DNA of 57,820 nucleotides, taken from contig NZ_BMNH01000039.1 of the NCBI RefSeq assembly GCF_014646355.1, forward strand, positions 606-58,425, in the 5' to 3' direction. This document shows positions 1 through 7,431 of this stretch, in pieces. This DNA is from Nonomuraea cavernae (lineage in GTDB: Bacteria; Actinomycetota; Actinomycetes; Streptosporangiales; Streptosporangiaceae). The position numbers and the translations under genes were made by a program. The notes beneath the pieces are model-generated. The model searched no databases. It had not been told where the DNA came from and worked only from the letters and a program-made list of their open reading frames with translations. How positions within the stretch are numbered: the stretch's first letter is position 1; each line of letters begins with the position of its first letter.

Positions 1-429
1 CTGCTGAGGAAACGCCGCCGCAAGGAAGCACGTTTCGCCGCCGACACCAACCACACCATCGCCAGACGCATCGTGACCGAGGCTGCACGCACCGGGCGAG
101 GGATCGCCCTGGAGGATCTCCAGGGGATCCGCGACCGGGTACGGCTCCGCAAGCCCCAGCGGGTCACGCTGCATGCGTGGTCGTTTCACCAGCTCGGCCA
201 CTTCATCGCCTACAAGGCGGCCCGTGCCGGTGTCGCCGTGGTCTGGGTGGATCCGGCCTACACCTCGCAAGTCTGCTCGGCCTGCGGGCACGTGGCCAAG
301 AAGAACCGGCCCGACCAGGAAACCTTCGCCTGTACGTCGTGCGGCTTCGCTGAGCACGCCGACGTCAACGCAGCCCGCAACATCGCCGCACGCGGTGAGA
401 CGGGCTGGGCAGTGAGTCACGCTGCCTGA
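1..429 (+). CDS. tnpB: IS200/IS605-type TnpB (OrfB), C-terminal part; 5' end outside window
   Basis: The frame is open from the first base to TGA at 427-429, so only the last ~142 residues are seen. They hold the family's C-terminal half: a zinc ribbon with paired CxxC motifs (VCSACGH, then FACTSCGF) followed by the RuvC-III segment HADVNAARNIA, whose Asp is a catalytic residue in TnpB nucleases. TnpB is an RNA-guided DNA endonuclease of IS200/IS605 elements and is not itself the transposase (TnpA). No tnpA is visible, but anything upstream is cut off. The terminal part looks intact, with no internal stop. The right-end hairpin of the element follows about 45 nt downstream. Whether the full gene is intact or degraded cannot be told from here. 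Confidence 0.9.
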   Translation: MLRKRRRKEARFAADTNHTIARRIVTEAARTGRGIALEDLQGIRDRVRLRKPQRVTLHAWSFHQLGHFIAYKAARAGVAVVWVDPAYTSQVCSACGHVAKKNRPDQETFACTSCGFAEHADVNAARNIAARGETGWAVSHAA

Positions 430-505
430 CGCGGACCAAACCGTCGAAACCACCGACGGCCAGGAGCTGCAAGCTCAGTCCCTTCAGGGCTGAGAAGCTG
501 ACTAG
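430..505 (+). mobile_element. Right end of IS200/IS605-type element with omegaRNA-like terminal hairpin
   Basis: Directly after tnpB is a short non-coding tail holding an imperfect palindrome at 474-494: arms CTCAG-CCCT and AGGG-CTGAG with one bulged T, followed by AGAAGCTGAC. In IS605-like elements the right end carries such a subterminal hairpin for TnpA recognition, and the same segment forms the 3' scaffold of the omegaRNA that guides TnpB. The base after the scaffold would be the start of the guide, so the element boundary probably lies near 500-503. The family behaviour is established; the exact boundary here is inference. Confidence 0.6.
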
Positions 506-544
506 AGGCCCTGTCGTGTCCCGCGCGAAGCTCATCCGCGCGCT

Positions 545-1468
545 CTAAGCCGGACGCCGCAGGCCGAGAGTCCACCTCTGCTCGCCGACCTCGATCCCGT
601 TCTCCGTCCCCCGCTCCTCCGACTCCAGCTCGAACCCGGCAGCCTCGTAGATGCGCCGGGCGCCGGCCAGGCAGTCGCGGGTCCACAGCGTGATCCGCTC
701 GTAGCCGCGATCGCGGGCGTGGCGCACGCACTCCTCGACGAGCGCGCGCCCGAGACCGAGGCCCCGGGCGGACGGCTCGACGAGCAGCATCCGCAGCCGC
801 GCGGTCGTGTCGTCCTCGTGCACGCAGAACACGCATCCCGCGCGCTCGCCGCCGATCTCGGCGATCCACCCCGCGTCGCGTGCGGGGTCGTAGTCGGCCA
901 CGATCCGGGCCACGAGCCGTTCGAACTCCATGCCCCAGCCCCACTCGGCGCTGTAGAGCTCGCCGTGCCGGTGGACCACCCAGCCCAGGTCGCCCGTCCG
1001 CGGCGGCCTGATCAGGTACGGCTCGCGCTCCGCCGGCCCGCCGAGCAGCTCCCGGATCGTCGCCATGCAGGCCACCAGTCGCCGCTGCCGCTCGTCGGGC
1101 AGCCCGGCCAGCAGCCGCTCGATCTGCTCGCTGGAGCGCGCGTCGAGCCCGTCGAACGTGGCCGCGCCCGCCTCGGTCAGGCTCACCACCTGCTTGCGCG
1201 CGTCGGCGGCCGAACGCTCCCGCGAGATCAGGCCGCCGGCCTCGAACCGGCCCAGGATCCTGCTGAGATAGCCCGCGTCGAGGTCGAGCAGGGCGCGCAG
1301 CTCGCCGGTCTCCAGCCGGCCGGCGTGCGCGAGCTCGAACAGCACCCGCACCTCGGTCAGCGAATAGGGCGAGTCGAGCATGCCCGCCTGGAGGATGCCC
1401 ATCACCTTCGTATAGAACCGGTTGAAGGTTCTGACCTCAGAAACCCTTGCTTTTGTCAACGAAGTCAT
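545..1468 (-). CDS. MarR-family regulator fused to GNAT acetyltransferase
   Basis: The product is 307 aa from ATG at 1468. Residues ~1-145 are a MarR winged helix (TEVRVLFELAHAG, then a recognition/wing region ending in RKQVVSLTEAG). Residues ~155-307 are a GNAT fold with the acetyl-CoA loop RGLGLGRALVEECVRHA and a C-terminal YEAAGFELESEE strand. Such MarR-GNAT fusions are a known family; the acetyl-group acceptor is not predictable here. The longer frame upstream runs through the divergent lactonase gene and is not coding, so the ATG beginning MTSLTKARVSEVR was chosen. It is transcribed away from the lactonase gene with only 30 bp between the two starts, so autoregulation and control of the neighbour are likely but inferred. 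Confidence 0.88.
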   Translation of the reverse strand: MTSLTKARVSEVRTFNRFYTKVMGILQAGMLDSPYSLTEVRVLFELAHAGRLETGELRALLDLDAGYLSRILGRFEAGGLISRERSAADARKQVVSLTEAGAATFDGLDARSSEQIERLLAGLPDERQRRLVACMATIRELLGGPAEREPYLIRPPRTGDLGWVVHRHGELYSAEWGWGMEFERLVARIVADYDPARDAGWIAEIGGERAGCVFCVHEDDTTARLRMLLVEPSARGLGLGRALVEECVRHARDRGYERITLWTRDCLAGARRIYEAAGFELESEERGTENGIEVGEQRWTLGLRRPA

Positions 1469-1481
1469 TGCCTCAGTCAAG
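1446..1481. promoter_or_regulatory. Candidate shared operator between MarR-GNAT and lactonase genes
   Basis: The two divergent starts (1468 minus, 1499 plus) are separated by 30 bp. The segment has CTTG/CAAG ends at 1446-1449 and 1478-1481, an imperfect TTG-N7-CAA palindrome at 1468-1480, and two same-orientation TTGAC motifs on the minus strand. MarR proteins usually bind 16-20 bp imperfect palindromes in exactly this position. No clean consensus is visible, so this is a weak call based on position and partial symmetry. Confidence 0.25.
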
Positions 1482-1498
1482 CATGGAGGAGCCTTCCT

Positions 1499-2401
1499 GT
1501 GAAGTGCCTGTACATCGGCGGCTACGGCCCCGGCATCGAGACGATCGGCGGCGGGCTGACCCGTCTGGCCTCGCCGTCGTTCCTCGCCGCGCATCCCACG
1601 CTGCCGGTGCTGTACGCCGTCGGGGAGCTGGAGCAGGGCTGGATCACCGCGCTCACCACCGAAGGCGGCCTCGCACCGCTGGACGAACGCTCCAGCGACG
1701 GCCACAGCCCCTGCCATGTCGCCGTGCATCCCTCGGGCACGCTGCTCGCGGTCGCCAACTACGGTGACGGCACGGCCGGCCTGCACCACCTCGGCCCCGG
1801 AGGCGCGTTCACCGGGGAGCCGATCACGCTGCGCCACGAGGGGGCGGGCCCGGTGCCCGACCGGCAGGAGGGCGCGCACGCCCACCAGTGCGTCTTCCAC
1901 GACGACCTCCTGTACGTCAGCGACCTGGGCACCGACGAGATCCGCCGCTACACGCTCGACGGCACGCCGCTGGAGTCGCTGAGACTCGACCCCGGCACCG
2001 GCCCGAGGCACCTGGCCTTCGCCGGCTCGCGCCTCTACGTGGTGGGCGAGCTCGACGGCATCGTCACCCTCATCGACGGCGAGAGCAGGCAGGGCACGCC
2101 CGCGTCCAGGCGCGAGGTGGTCAACCAGCCCTCGCACCTCGCCGTGGCGAACGGCCTCGTCTATGTGGCCAACCGCGGCCCTGACACGATCTCGGTGCTG
2201 CGGGCCGACGACCTCTCACCCGTCGCCGAGGTCCCGTCGGGCGGCGAGTGGCCGCGGCACTTCGCGATCGACGGCGACCGCCTGTACGTGGCCAACCAGC
2301 GATCCGACAGCGTCACGGTGTTCGCGCTGGAGGACGGCGTCCCCGAGCCGACCGGCCAGGCGTACGAGGTCAGGAGCCCGTCCTGCGTGCTCCCCGCCTA
2401 G
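1499..2401 (+). CDS. Lactonase family beta-propeller protein (6-phosphogluconolactonase type)
   Basis: The product is 300 aa from GTG at 1499, preceded by GGAGGA about 8 nt upstream. It is built of repeated ~45-residue blades with the family's recurring patterns (HPTLPVLYAVGE, CHVAVHPSGTLLAVANYGDGT, GTGPRHLAF, QPSHLAVANGLVYVANRG, GGEWPRHFAIDGDRLYVANQRSD). This is the seven-bladed propeller of the YbhE/carboxy-cis,cis-muconate cyclase family, whose best known members hydrolyse 6-phosphogluconolactone in the pentose phosphate pathway. The length is slightly short of the usual 330-380 aa. There is no signal peptide, so it is cytoplasmic. The true substrate is uncertain because the fold also serves other lactones. 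It is divergent from the MarR-GNAT regulator. Confidence 0.82.
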   Translation: MKCLYIGGYGPGIETIGGGLTRLASPSFLAAHPTLPVLYAVGELEQGWITALTTEGGLAPLDERSSDGHSPCHVAVHPSGTLLAVANYGDGTAGLHHLGPGGAFTGEPITLRHEGAGPVPDRQEGAHAHQCVFHDDLLYVSDLGTDEIRRYTLDGTPLESLRLDPGTGPRHLAFAGSRLYVVGELDGIVTLIDGESRQGTPASRREVVNQPSHLAVANGLVYVANRGPDTISVLRADDLSPVAEVPSGGEWPRHFAIDGDRLYVANQRSDSVTVFALEDGVPEPTGQAYEVRSPSCVLPA

Positions 2402-2415
2402 CCGGGACACCGGCC

Positions 2416-2435
2416 CGGCCGGGCGCGCCCGGCCG
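2416..2435. terminator. GC-rich palindrome after the lactonase gene
   Basis: A perfect 20-bp palindrome (half-site CGGCCGGGCG) starts 14 nt after the lactonase stop. It can form an 8-bp stem with a 4-nt loop. There is no U tract, as is common for actinobacterial intrinsic terminators. The role is inferred from position. Confidence 0.45.
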
Positions 2436-2560
2436 CCGGGCCCGCGTCGGGCATGACGTACGCACGGGCCCGGCGGGTGCCCGCTCGTCAGGGGCCGGCA
2501 CGTCTCCGGTAAGGACTTCGCCAAAGGGGAGGGACGTCCGGGGCCCCGCCCCGATCATGG

Positions 2561-3943
2561 GTGCTCGTGCGCCCTGTCCTCGCCGTCCTCGCCGCCCTCG
2601 TCCTGCTGGCCGCCGGTTGCGGCGCCGTCTCCGCGCCCGACGCCCCCGAGCCCGCCTCGGCGTCCGCGCCCGTGGCCGCCTCCGAGCGGGCCGCGCCCAC
2701 ACGCACGCCGCTCGCGGCGCCCGCCGCGAGCGTGCAGTGGCGCATCACCGAGCGCGGCGGGGAGCACGAGATCGAGGGCTACGCCGACCGGGTCAGCGTG
2801 CTGCCGGGGGAGAGGTTCCGGCTGCTCGTCTCCACGACCGCGCCGCGCTTCACCGCGTCGGCGTTCCGGATGGGCGCCCGGCCGGCCCTCGTCTGGCGCT
2901 CCGCCCGCACCGACGGCGTACGCCAGCCGTCTCCGAAGGTCGTCGAGGGCATGGTCACCGCAGCCCACTGGGAGCCCTCGCTCACCGTCGACACGACCGG
3001 CTGGGCCGAGGGCGCCTACCTGGTGCGCCTGGACGCGTCCACGGGCGGTCAGCGCTACGTCCCGATCACCGTGCGCTCGGCCTCGACCGAGGGCCGGGTA
3101 GTGATCGTCAACGCGGTCACCACCTGGCAGGCGTACAACCTGTGGGGCGGACGCAGCCTGTACACCGGGCCCGGCGGCTACCACGACCGGTCGCGCAAGG
3201 TCACCTTCGACCGTCCGTACGACGGCTCGGGCGCCCGGCTCTTCCTCGACTTCGAGCAGTCCGCCATCCAGCTGGCGGAGCGGAGCGGGGGGCCGCTGGC
3301 CTACCTGACGAGCCTGGACCTGCGCCCCGGCGTGCTGCGTGGCGCCCGGGCGGTGGTGTCGCTGGGCCATGACGAGTACTGGTCGCCGCAGATGCGGCAG
3401 GCCGTCACCCGGGCCCGTGACCGGGGCGTGAACCTGGCCTTTCTCGGGGCCAACGCCGTCTACTGGCGGATCGGGCTGTACGGCAGGATGATCATGTGTG
3501 ACAAGGAGACCCAGTGCCCGCTCTGGCGGCAGTCGGAGCCGGAGAGCGGGCTGGTCGGTCAGATGTACGACTGCTTCCCGGCCGAGGCGACCTACCGGGT
3601 GAGCAGGCCGGGCCACTGGATCTTCAAGGGGACCAGGGGAAGGAGTTTCCCCGGGCTCGCGGGCGTCGAGACCGACAAGGTGTCGGCCGGCTCGCCAGAC
3701 GGCGTCCAGGTGCTGGCCGAGTCGCCGGTCGACTGCGGCGGCCGGGCCACCGTCAGCAACAGCACCTACTACGTCGCCCCCAGCGGCGCCGGGGTGTTCG
3801 CCTCCGGCACCATGCGCTGGGTGTGCGGCATGAAGGGTGAGGCGTGCGGCCACGGCGTGACGCGGGCCGCCTCCGTCTTCACCCGCCGCGCGACGCTCAA
3901 CCTGCTGACCAGGTTCGCCAAGGGCCCGGCCGGTCCGGCCTAG
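2561..3943 (+). CDS. Secreted lipoprotein with N,N-dimethylformamidase beta-subunit-like domain
   Basis: The product is 460 aa from GTG 2561 (GTG 2567 is also possible). The N-terminus is a lipoprotein signal: hydrophobic run LAVLAALVLLAAGC with the lipobox Cys near residue 20, then a Pro/Ala/Ser-rich linker. From about residue 55 it matches the large C-terminal domain found in N,N-dimethylformamidase beta subunits, with the segments NAVTTWQAYNLWGGRSLY, FLDFEQSAIQL, VVSLGHDEYWS and GVNLAFLGANAVYWR. The family domain is recognisable, but most actinobacterial members are uncharacterised and amidase activity should not be assumed. Several Cys near the C-terminus suit an exported protein. Its 3' end overlaps the convergent HTH/Clp-N gene by 4 bp. 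Confidence 0.78.
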   Translation: MLVRPVLAVLAALVLLAAGCGAVSAPDAPEPASASAPVAASERAAPTRTPLAAPAASVQWRITERGGEHEIEGYADRVSVLPGERFRLLVSTTAPRFTASAFRMGARPALVWRSARTDGVRQPSPKVVEGMVTAAHWEPSLTVDTTGWAEGAYLVRLDASTGGQRYVPITVRSASTEGRVVIVNAVTTWQAYNLWGGRSLYTGPGGYHDRSRKVTFDRPYDGSGARLFLDFEQSAIQLAERSGGPLAYLTSLDLRPGVLRGARAVVSLGHDEYWSPQMRQAVTRARDRGVNLAFLGANAVYWRIGLYGRMIMCDKETQCPLWRQSEPESGLVGQMYDCFPAEATYRVSRPGHWIFKGTRGRSFPGLAGVETDKVSAGSPDGVQVLAESPVDCGGRATVSNSTYYVAPSGAGVFASGTMRWVCGMKGEACGHGVTRAASVFTRRATLNLLTRFAKGPAGPA

Positions 3944-4671
3944 GACTGCTTTCCCCCGGCCCGCACGATGGCGTCGAGCAGTCGCACGACCTCCCGCTCG
4001 GCCGGCTCCCTGGTCACGCCGAGCCCGGCGAGGGCCGTGACCGCCGGGTCGTCCTCCATCGCGAGGGCGGCGAGCAGCAGGTGCTCGGTGCCCACGTAGT
4101 TGTGGCCGAGCCGCAGCGCCTCGCGGACGGTCAGCTCCAGCACCTTCCTGCCCTGTGCGCTGAACGCCGGCACTCCGGACGGCGGGTCGGCGGCGGGGCC
4201 GAGCGTGGGCGCCACCGCCTCCCTGACCTCGTCGAGCGTGACGCCGAGCGCCTCGATGGCCTTGGCGGCGAGCGCCTCGGGCTCGTGCAGCAGGCCGAGG
4301 ACGAGGTGGCCGACGCCGATGTGGTCGTGCCCGGCCCCGCCGGCCTCCTCCTGGGCCCGCACGATGACGTTGCGCGCCCGCGCGGTGAAGCGGCTGTAGG
4401 TGTTGAGCTCCTCGGCCAGCGAGGTGCCCTCCCTGGGCACGAACCGCTTCTGCGCGGCCTGCTTGCTGACCCCCATGCTGCGGCCGATGTCGGTCCAGGA
4501 GGCCCCGGAGTGCCTGGCCCGGTCGACGAAATGGCCGATCAGGTGGTCGGCCACCTCGCCGAGGTGCTCGCCCAGCGTCACCGCGTCGGACAGCTCGCTC
4601 AGGGGATCGCCGTCGGGGTGGCGGCTCTTGATCGCGTTGATCAGGTCGTCAAGACGAACGGTCTGTTCCAT
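3940..4671 (-). CDS. HTH regulator fused to a Clp N-terminal (repeat) domain
   Basis: The product is 243 aa from ATG 4671. Residues ~1-80 contain a helix-turn-helix (SGASWTDIGRSMGVSKQAAQKRF). Residues ~85-240 hold two copies of the Clp N motif: FTARARNVIVRAQEEA with HIGVGHLVLGLL, and FSAQGRKVLELTVREA with YVGTEHLLLAAL. In ClpA/ClpC this domain docks substrates and adaptors, but no AAA+ ATPase module follows here, so the protein cannot unfold substrates itself. A DNA-binding protein that senses or titrates Clp partners is the obvious inference. The upstream double inverted repeat covers its own promoter, implying autorepression. It lies 134 bp beyond the end of glpK on the same strand, with its own promoter. 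Confidence 0.82.
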   Translation of the reverse strand: MEQTVRLDDLINAIKSRHPDGDPLSELSDAVTLGEHLGEVADHLIGHFVDRARHSGASWTDIGRSMGVSKQAAQKRFVPREGTSLAEELNTYSRFTARARNVIVRAQEEAGGAGHDHIGVGHLVLGLLHEPEALAAKAIEALGVTLDEVREAVAPTLGPAADPPSGVPAFSAQGRKVLELTVREALRLGHNYVGTEHLLLAALAMEDDPAVTALAGLGVTREPAEREVVRLLDAIVRAGGKQS

Positions 4672-4673
4672 GC

Positions 4674-4719
4674 GTCAACCATAGGTTGACGATATTGAGC
4701 CGTCAACCACTCGTTGACG
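4674..4719 (-). promoter_or_regulatory. Autoregulatory promoter: two GTCAAC-N5-GTTGAC operators over -35 and -10
   Basis: There are two identical-architecture inverted repeats, 4674-4690 and 4702-4718, each GTCAAC-N5-GTTGAC with centres 28 bp apart. On the minus strand a -35 TTGACG occupies 4706-4701 inside the distal repeat, followed by a 17-bp spacer and a -10 TATGGT at 4683-4678 inside the proximal repeat. The expected transcription start falls on the ATG at 4671, so the mRNA is predicted to be leaderless. The symmetry and spacing are seen directly; binding by the HTH/Clp-N protein is inferred. Confidence 0.72.
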
Positions 4720-4804
4720 GTCGGGACTCCCGGGCGCTGTCACCCGGACCGCGCCTCCAACCGGTAGTACACCGTGAGGCGGAACGGAGAGTCGCCCGGT
4801 CGGC

Positions 4805-6265
4805 TCAGTCGTGGGTGGACGCCAGCCGGACGGCCGCCCGCCAGCGCCGGTAACCGGCGTCGTCGCGCTCGCCGGGCTCGAACCGGCGGTCGAGTCGCCA
4901 GGTCTTGCGCAGCTCGTCGGCCGAGTCCCACACGCCGGCGCCCAGCCCCGCGAGGAACGCGGCGCCCAGCGCGGTGGTCTCCTGGATCATCGGCCGCTCG
5001 ACCACCGCGCCGAGCTGGTCGGCCTGCAGTTGCATGAGCAGGTCGTTGGCGCTGGCTCCGCCGTCGGCCTTGAGCACCGGGGCCGATCCGCCGGTCATCA
5101 CCTCGACCACGTCGCGCACCTCGAACGCGATCGCCTCCAGGGTGGCCCGGACCAGGTGGGCCCTGGTCGTGCCGCGGGTGATGCCGGTGATCAGGCCGCG
5201 CGCCTCCGGGTCCCAGTGCGGCGCGCCGAGACCGGTCAGCGCCGGGACGAACACCACGCCCCCGCTGTCGGGCACCGTGCGCGCCAGCGCCTCCGACTCG
5301 GGGGCGGTGCCGATCAGGCCCAGCCCGTCGCGCAGCCACTGCACGGCCGCGCCGGTGACGAAGATCGACCCCTCCAGCGCGTACGTCAGCTCGCCCGAGG
5401 GCGTCTGCCAGGCGACCGTGGTGAGCAGCCCGGCCGCCGACCGGACGATCTCGCCGCCCGTGTTGGTCAGGATGAACGACCCCGTGCCGTACGTGCACTT
5501 GACGTCGCCCACCGCGAAGCAGGTCTGCCCGAACAGCGCCGCCTGCTGGTCGCCGGCGACGCCCGAGATCGGCAGGTCGAGCCCGAGGAAGGCGCCGGGG
5601 TCGGTGCGGCCGAGCTCGCCGTAGTTGGGCACGATCTCCGGCAGGGCCGCCTCGGGCACCCCGAACAGCTCGCACAGCTCCGGCTCCCAGCCGCCCGAGG
5701 CCAGGCCGTACAGCAGGGTGCGGGAGGCGTTGGACGGGTCGGTCACGTGCCGCGCGCCGCCGGTGAGCCGGGCGATGAGGTAGGAGTCGACGGTGCCGAT
5801 CACCACGTCGCCGCCGGTGACGCCCGCCCACGCGCGCGGATCGTGCTCGGCCAGCCAGGCCAGCTTGGAGGCGGTGAAGTAGGGGTCGAGCCGCAGCCCG
5901 GTCAGCTCCGAGACGCGCGGCTCGTGCCCCTGCTCCCGCAGCCGGCCGCAGATGCCCGCGGTGCGCCGGTCCTGCCAGACGATCGCCCGGCGCGGCGCCG
6001 CCAGGGTGCGCCGGTCCCACAGCACCGCGGTCTCCCGCTGGTTGGTGATCCCGACACAGACCGGCGCCGAGGTCGCCCCGCGCAGCGCCACGGCGCAGGC
6101 GCTCAGCGCGGCCTGCCAGATCTCCTCGGGGTTGTGCTCCACCCAACCCGGCTCTGGGAAATGCTGGGCGAACTCCTGGTAACCCCTTGACTCGATCCGG
6201 CCGTCATCGGTCACCACCAGTGCCGTGACCCCCGTCGTGCCCGCGTCTATCGCCAACACGCTCAC
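4805..6265 (-). CDS. glpK: Glycerol kinase
   Basis: The product is 486 aa from GTG 6265, preceded by GGAGGAG 5 nt upstream; the longer in-frame ATG at 6340 would run through the divergent regulatory region. This is an FGGY sugar kinase: the phosphate-binding loop AIDAGTTGVTALV opens the protein, followed by PGWVEHNPEEIW, the GITNQRETAVLWDRRTL segment and the C-terminal ADGGASANDLLMQLQAD motif typical of glycerol kinases. It phosphorylates glycerol to sn-glycerol-3-phosphate with ATP in the cytoplasm. No glpF or glpD is adjacent. It diverges from the phosphofructokinase gene with a DasR-like palindrome between them, suggesting joint carbon-source control of the two genes. Confidence 0.93.
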   Translation of the reverse strand: MSVLAIDAGTTGVTALVVTDDGRIESRGYQEFAQHFPEPGWVEHNPEEIWQAALSACAVALRGATSAPVCVGITNQRETAVLWDRRTLAAPRRAIVWQDRRTAGICGRLREQGHEPRVSELTGLRLDPYFTASKLAWLAEHDPRAWAGVTGGDVVIGTVDSYLIARLTGGARHVTDPSNASRTLLYGLASGGWEPELCELFGVPEAALPEIVPNYGELGRTDPGAFLGLDLPISGVAGDQQAALFGQTCFAVGDVKCTYGTGSFILTNTGGEIVRSAAGLLTTVAWQTPSGELTYALEGSIFVTGAAVQWLRDGLGLIGTAPESEALARTVPDSGGVVFVPALTGLGAPHWDPEARGLITGITRGTTRAHLVRATLEAIAFEVRDVVEVMTGGSAPVLKADGGASANDLLMQLQADQLGAVVERPMIQETTALGAAFLAGLGAGVWDSADELRKTWRLDRRFEPGERDDAGYRRWRAAVRLASTHD

Positions 6266-6307
6266 GGATTCTCCTCCCGGAAGACGTTTCGCTCGGTACG
6301 CTCGCAT

Positions 6308-6321
6308 TTGGTCTAGACCAA
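6308..6321. promoter_or_regulatory. DasR-like operator (dre) between glpK and the phosphofructokinase gene
   Basis: This is a perfect 14-bp palindrome TTGGTCTAGACCAA. The core TGGTCTAGACCA is the conserved centre of the dre element bound by the GntR-family regulator DasR, which controls N-acetylglucosamine and chitin metabolism in streptomycetes. It sits 42 bp from the glpK start and 60 bp from the pfk start, and is followed by a small hairpin (TGCCCGC/GCGGGCA, 6322-6339). The palindrome is seen; the regulator is inferred from the motif. Confidence 0.65.
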
Positions 6322-6381
6322 TGCCCGCACAGGCGGGCACAATGCGATTCTGGTAGTGAAGCTCATCGGGAGGAACCCGTC

Positions 6382-7407
6382 ATGCGTATTGGAGTGCTCA
6401 CCGGGGGTGGCGACTGCCCCGGCCTCAACGCGGTCATCCGGGCCGTGGTCCGCAAGGGAGTGGGCGCCTACGGCCACGAGTTCGTCGGCTTTCGTGACGG
6501 CTGGCGTGGTCCCCTCGAAGGCGAGACCATGCCCCTGGACATCCAGGCCGTCCGTGGCATCCTGCCGCGAGGCGGCACGATCCTGGGCTCGTCGCGCACC
6601 AACCCCATGAAGATCGAGGGGGGTGTCGACCGGATCAAGGACAACCTGGCGGCGACGGGTGTCGACGCGCTCATCGCCATCGGCGGCGAGGACACCCTCG
6701 GAGTGGCCAAGCAGCTCTACGACCGCGACGTCAGGGTCGTCGGCGTGCCCAAGACGATCGACAACGACCTGTCCGGCACCGACTACACCTTCGGTTTCGA
6801 CACCGCCGTCAACATCGCGACGGAGGCCATCGACCGCCTGCACACCACGGCCGAGTCCCACCACCGGGCCTTGATCTGTGAGGTGATGGGCCGGCACGCG
6901 GGCTGGATAGCGCTGCACGCCGGCATGGCGGGCGGCGCCAACGTCATCCTCATCCCGGAGAAGCCGTTCGACATCGACCGCGTCTGCGAGTACGTCGAGT
7001 CCCGCTTCCGCACCCGCTACTCGCCGATCCTCGTGGTCGCCGAGGGGGCGCACCCGATCGAGGGGCAGATGGAGCTGCAGGCCGGCGAGCTCGACGCGTT
7101 CGGCCACGTGCGGCTCGGCGGCATCGGCGAGGTGCTGGCCAGGGAGATCGAGAAGCGCACCGGCAAGGAGGCCCGCACCACCGTGCTCGGCCACATCCAG
7201 CGCGGCGGCACCCCGACCGCGTTCGACCGGGTGCTGGCCACCAGGTTCGGCCTGCAGGCGATCGACGCGGCCCACGAGGGTGACTTCGGGAAGATGGTCG
7301 CGCTGCGCGGCACCGACATCGTGCGAGTCGGCCTCGACGAGGCGACGGCCGAGCTCAAGACGGTGCCCGTGTCGCGCTACGAGGAGGCCGAGGTCTTCTT
7401 CGGCTGA
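6382..7407 (+). CDS. pfp: 6-phosphofructokinase, residues typical of the PPi-dependent type
   Basis: The product is 341 aa from ATG 6382, with GGGAGGA upstream. PfkA superfamily features are clear: GVLTGGGDCPGLNAVI at the N-terminus, IDNDLSGTDYTFGFDTA, the MGRHAGWIALHAG motif and HIQRGGTPTAFDR. Position 104 is Asp (GGEDT) and position 124 is Lys (GVPKTIDND). In this superfamily Gly at 104 goes with ATP and Asp at 104 plus Lys at 124 with pyrophosphate as phosphoryl donor, as in the Amycolatopsis methanolica enzyme. A reversible, PPi-using enzyme acting in glycolysis and gluconeogenesis is therefore predicted. It is divergent from glpK. Confidence 0.9.
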   Translation: MRIGVLTGGGDCPGLNAVIRAVVRKGVGAYGHEFVGFRDGWRGPLEGETMPLDIQAVRGILPRGGTILGSSRTNPMKIEGGVDRIKDNLAATGVDALIAIGGEDTLGVAKQLYDRDVRVVGVPKTIDNDLSGTDYTFGFDTAVNIATEAIDRLHTTAESHHRALICEVMGRHAGWIALHAGMAGGANVILIPEKPFDIDRVCEYVESRFRTRYSPILVVAEGAHPIEGQMELQAGELDAFGHVRLGGIGEVLAREIEKRTGKEARTTVLGHIQRGGTPTAFDRVLATRFGLQAIDAAHEGDFGKMVALRGTDIVRVGLDEATAELKTVPVSRYEEAEVFFG

Positions 7408-7431
7408 CTGTAAGCGGCTTGCAAGCGGCGG

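Noticed and set aside
2555..3853. Long minus-strand frame opposite the DMF-like lipoprotein gene
   Set aside because: No ribosome site or domain, and composition typical of an antisense shadow; the plus-strand gene has a lipobox and family motifs.
4701..4719. GTCAAC repeats considered as a terminator for a gene ending upstream
   Set aside because: The symmetry is repeated at exact 28-bp spacing over promoter hexamers, and glpK already ends 86 bp away without needing it.
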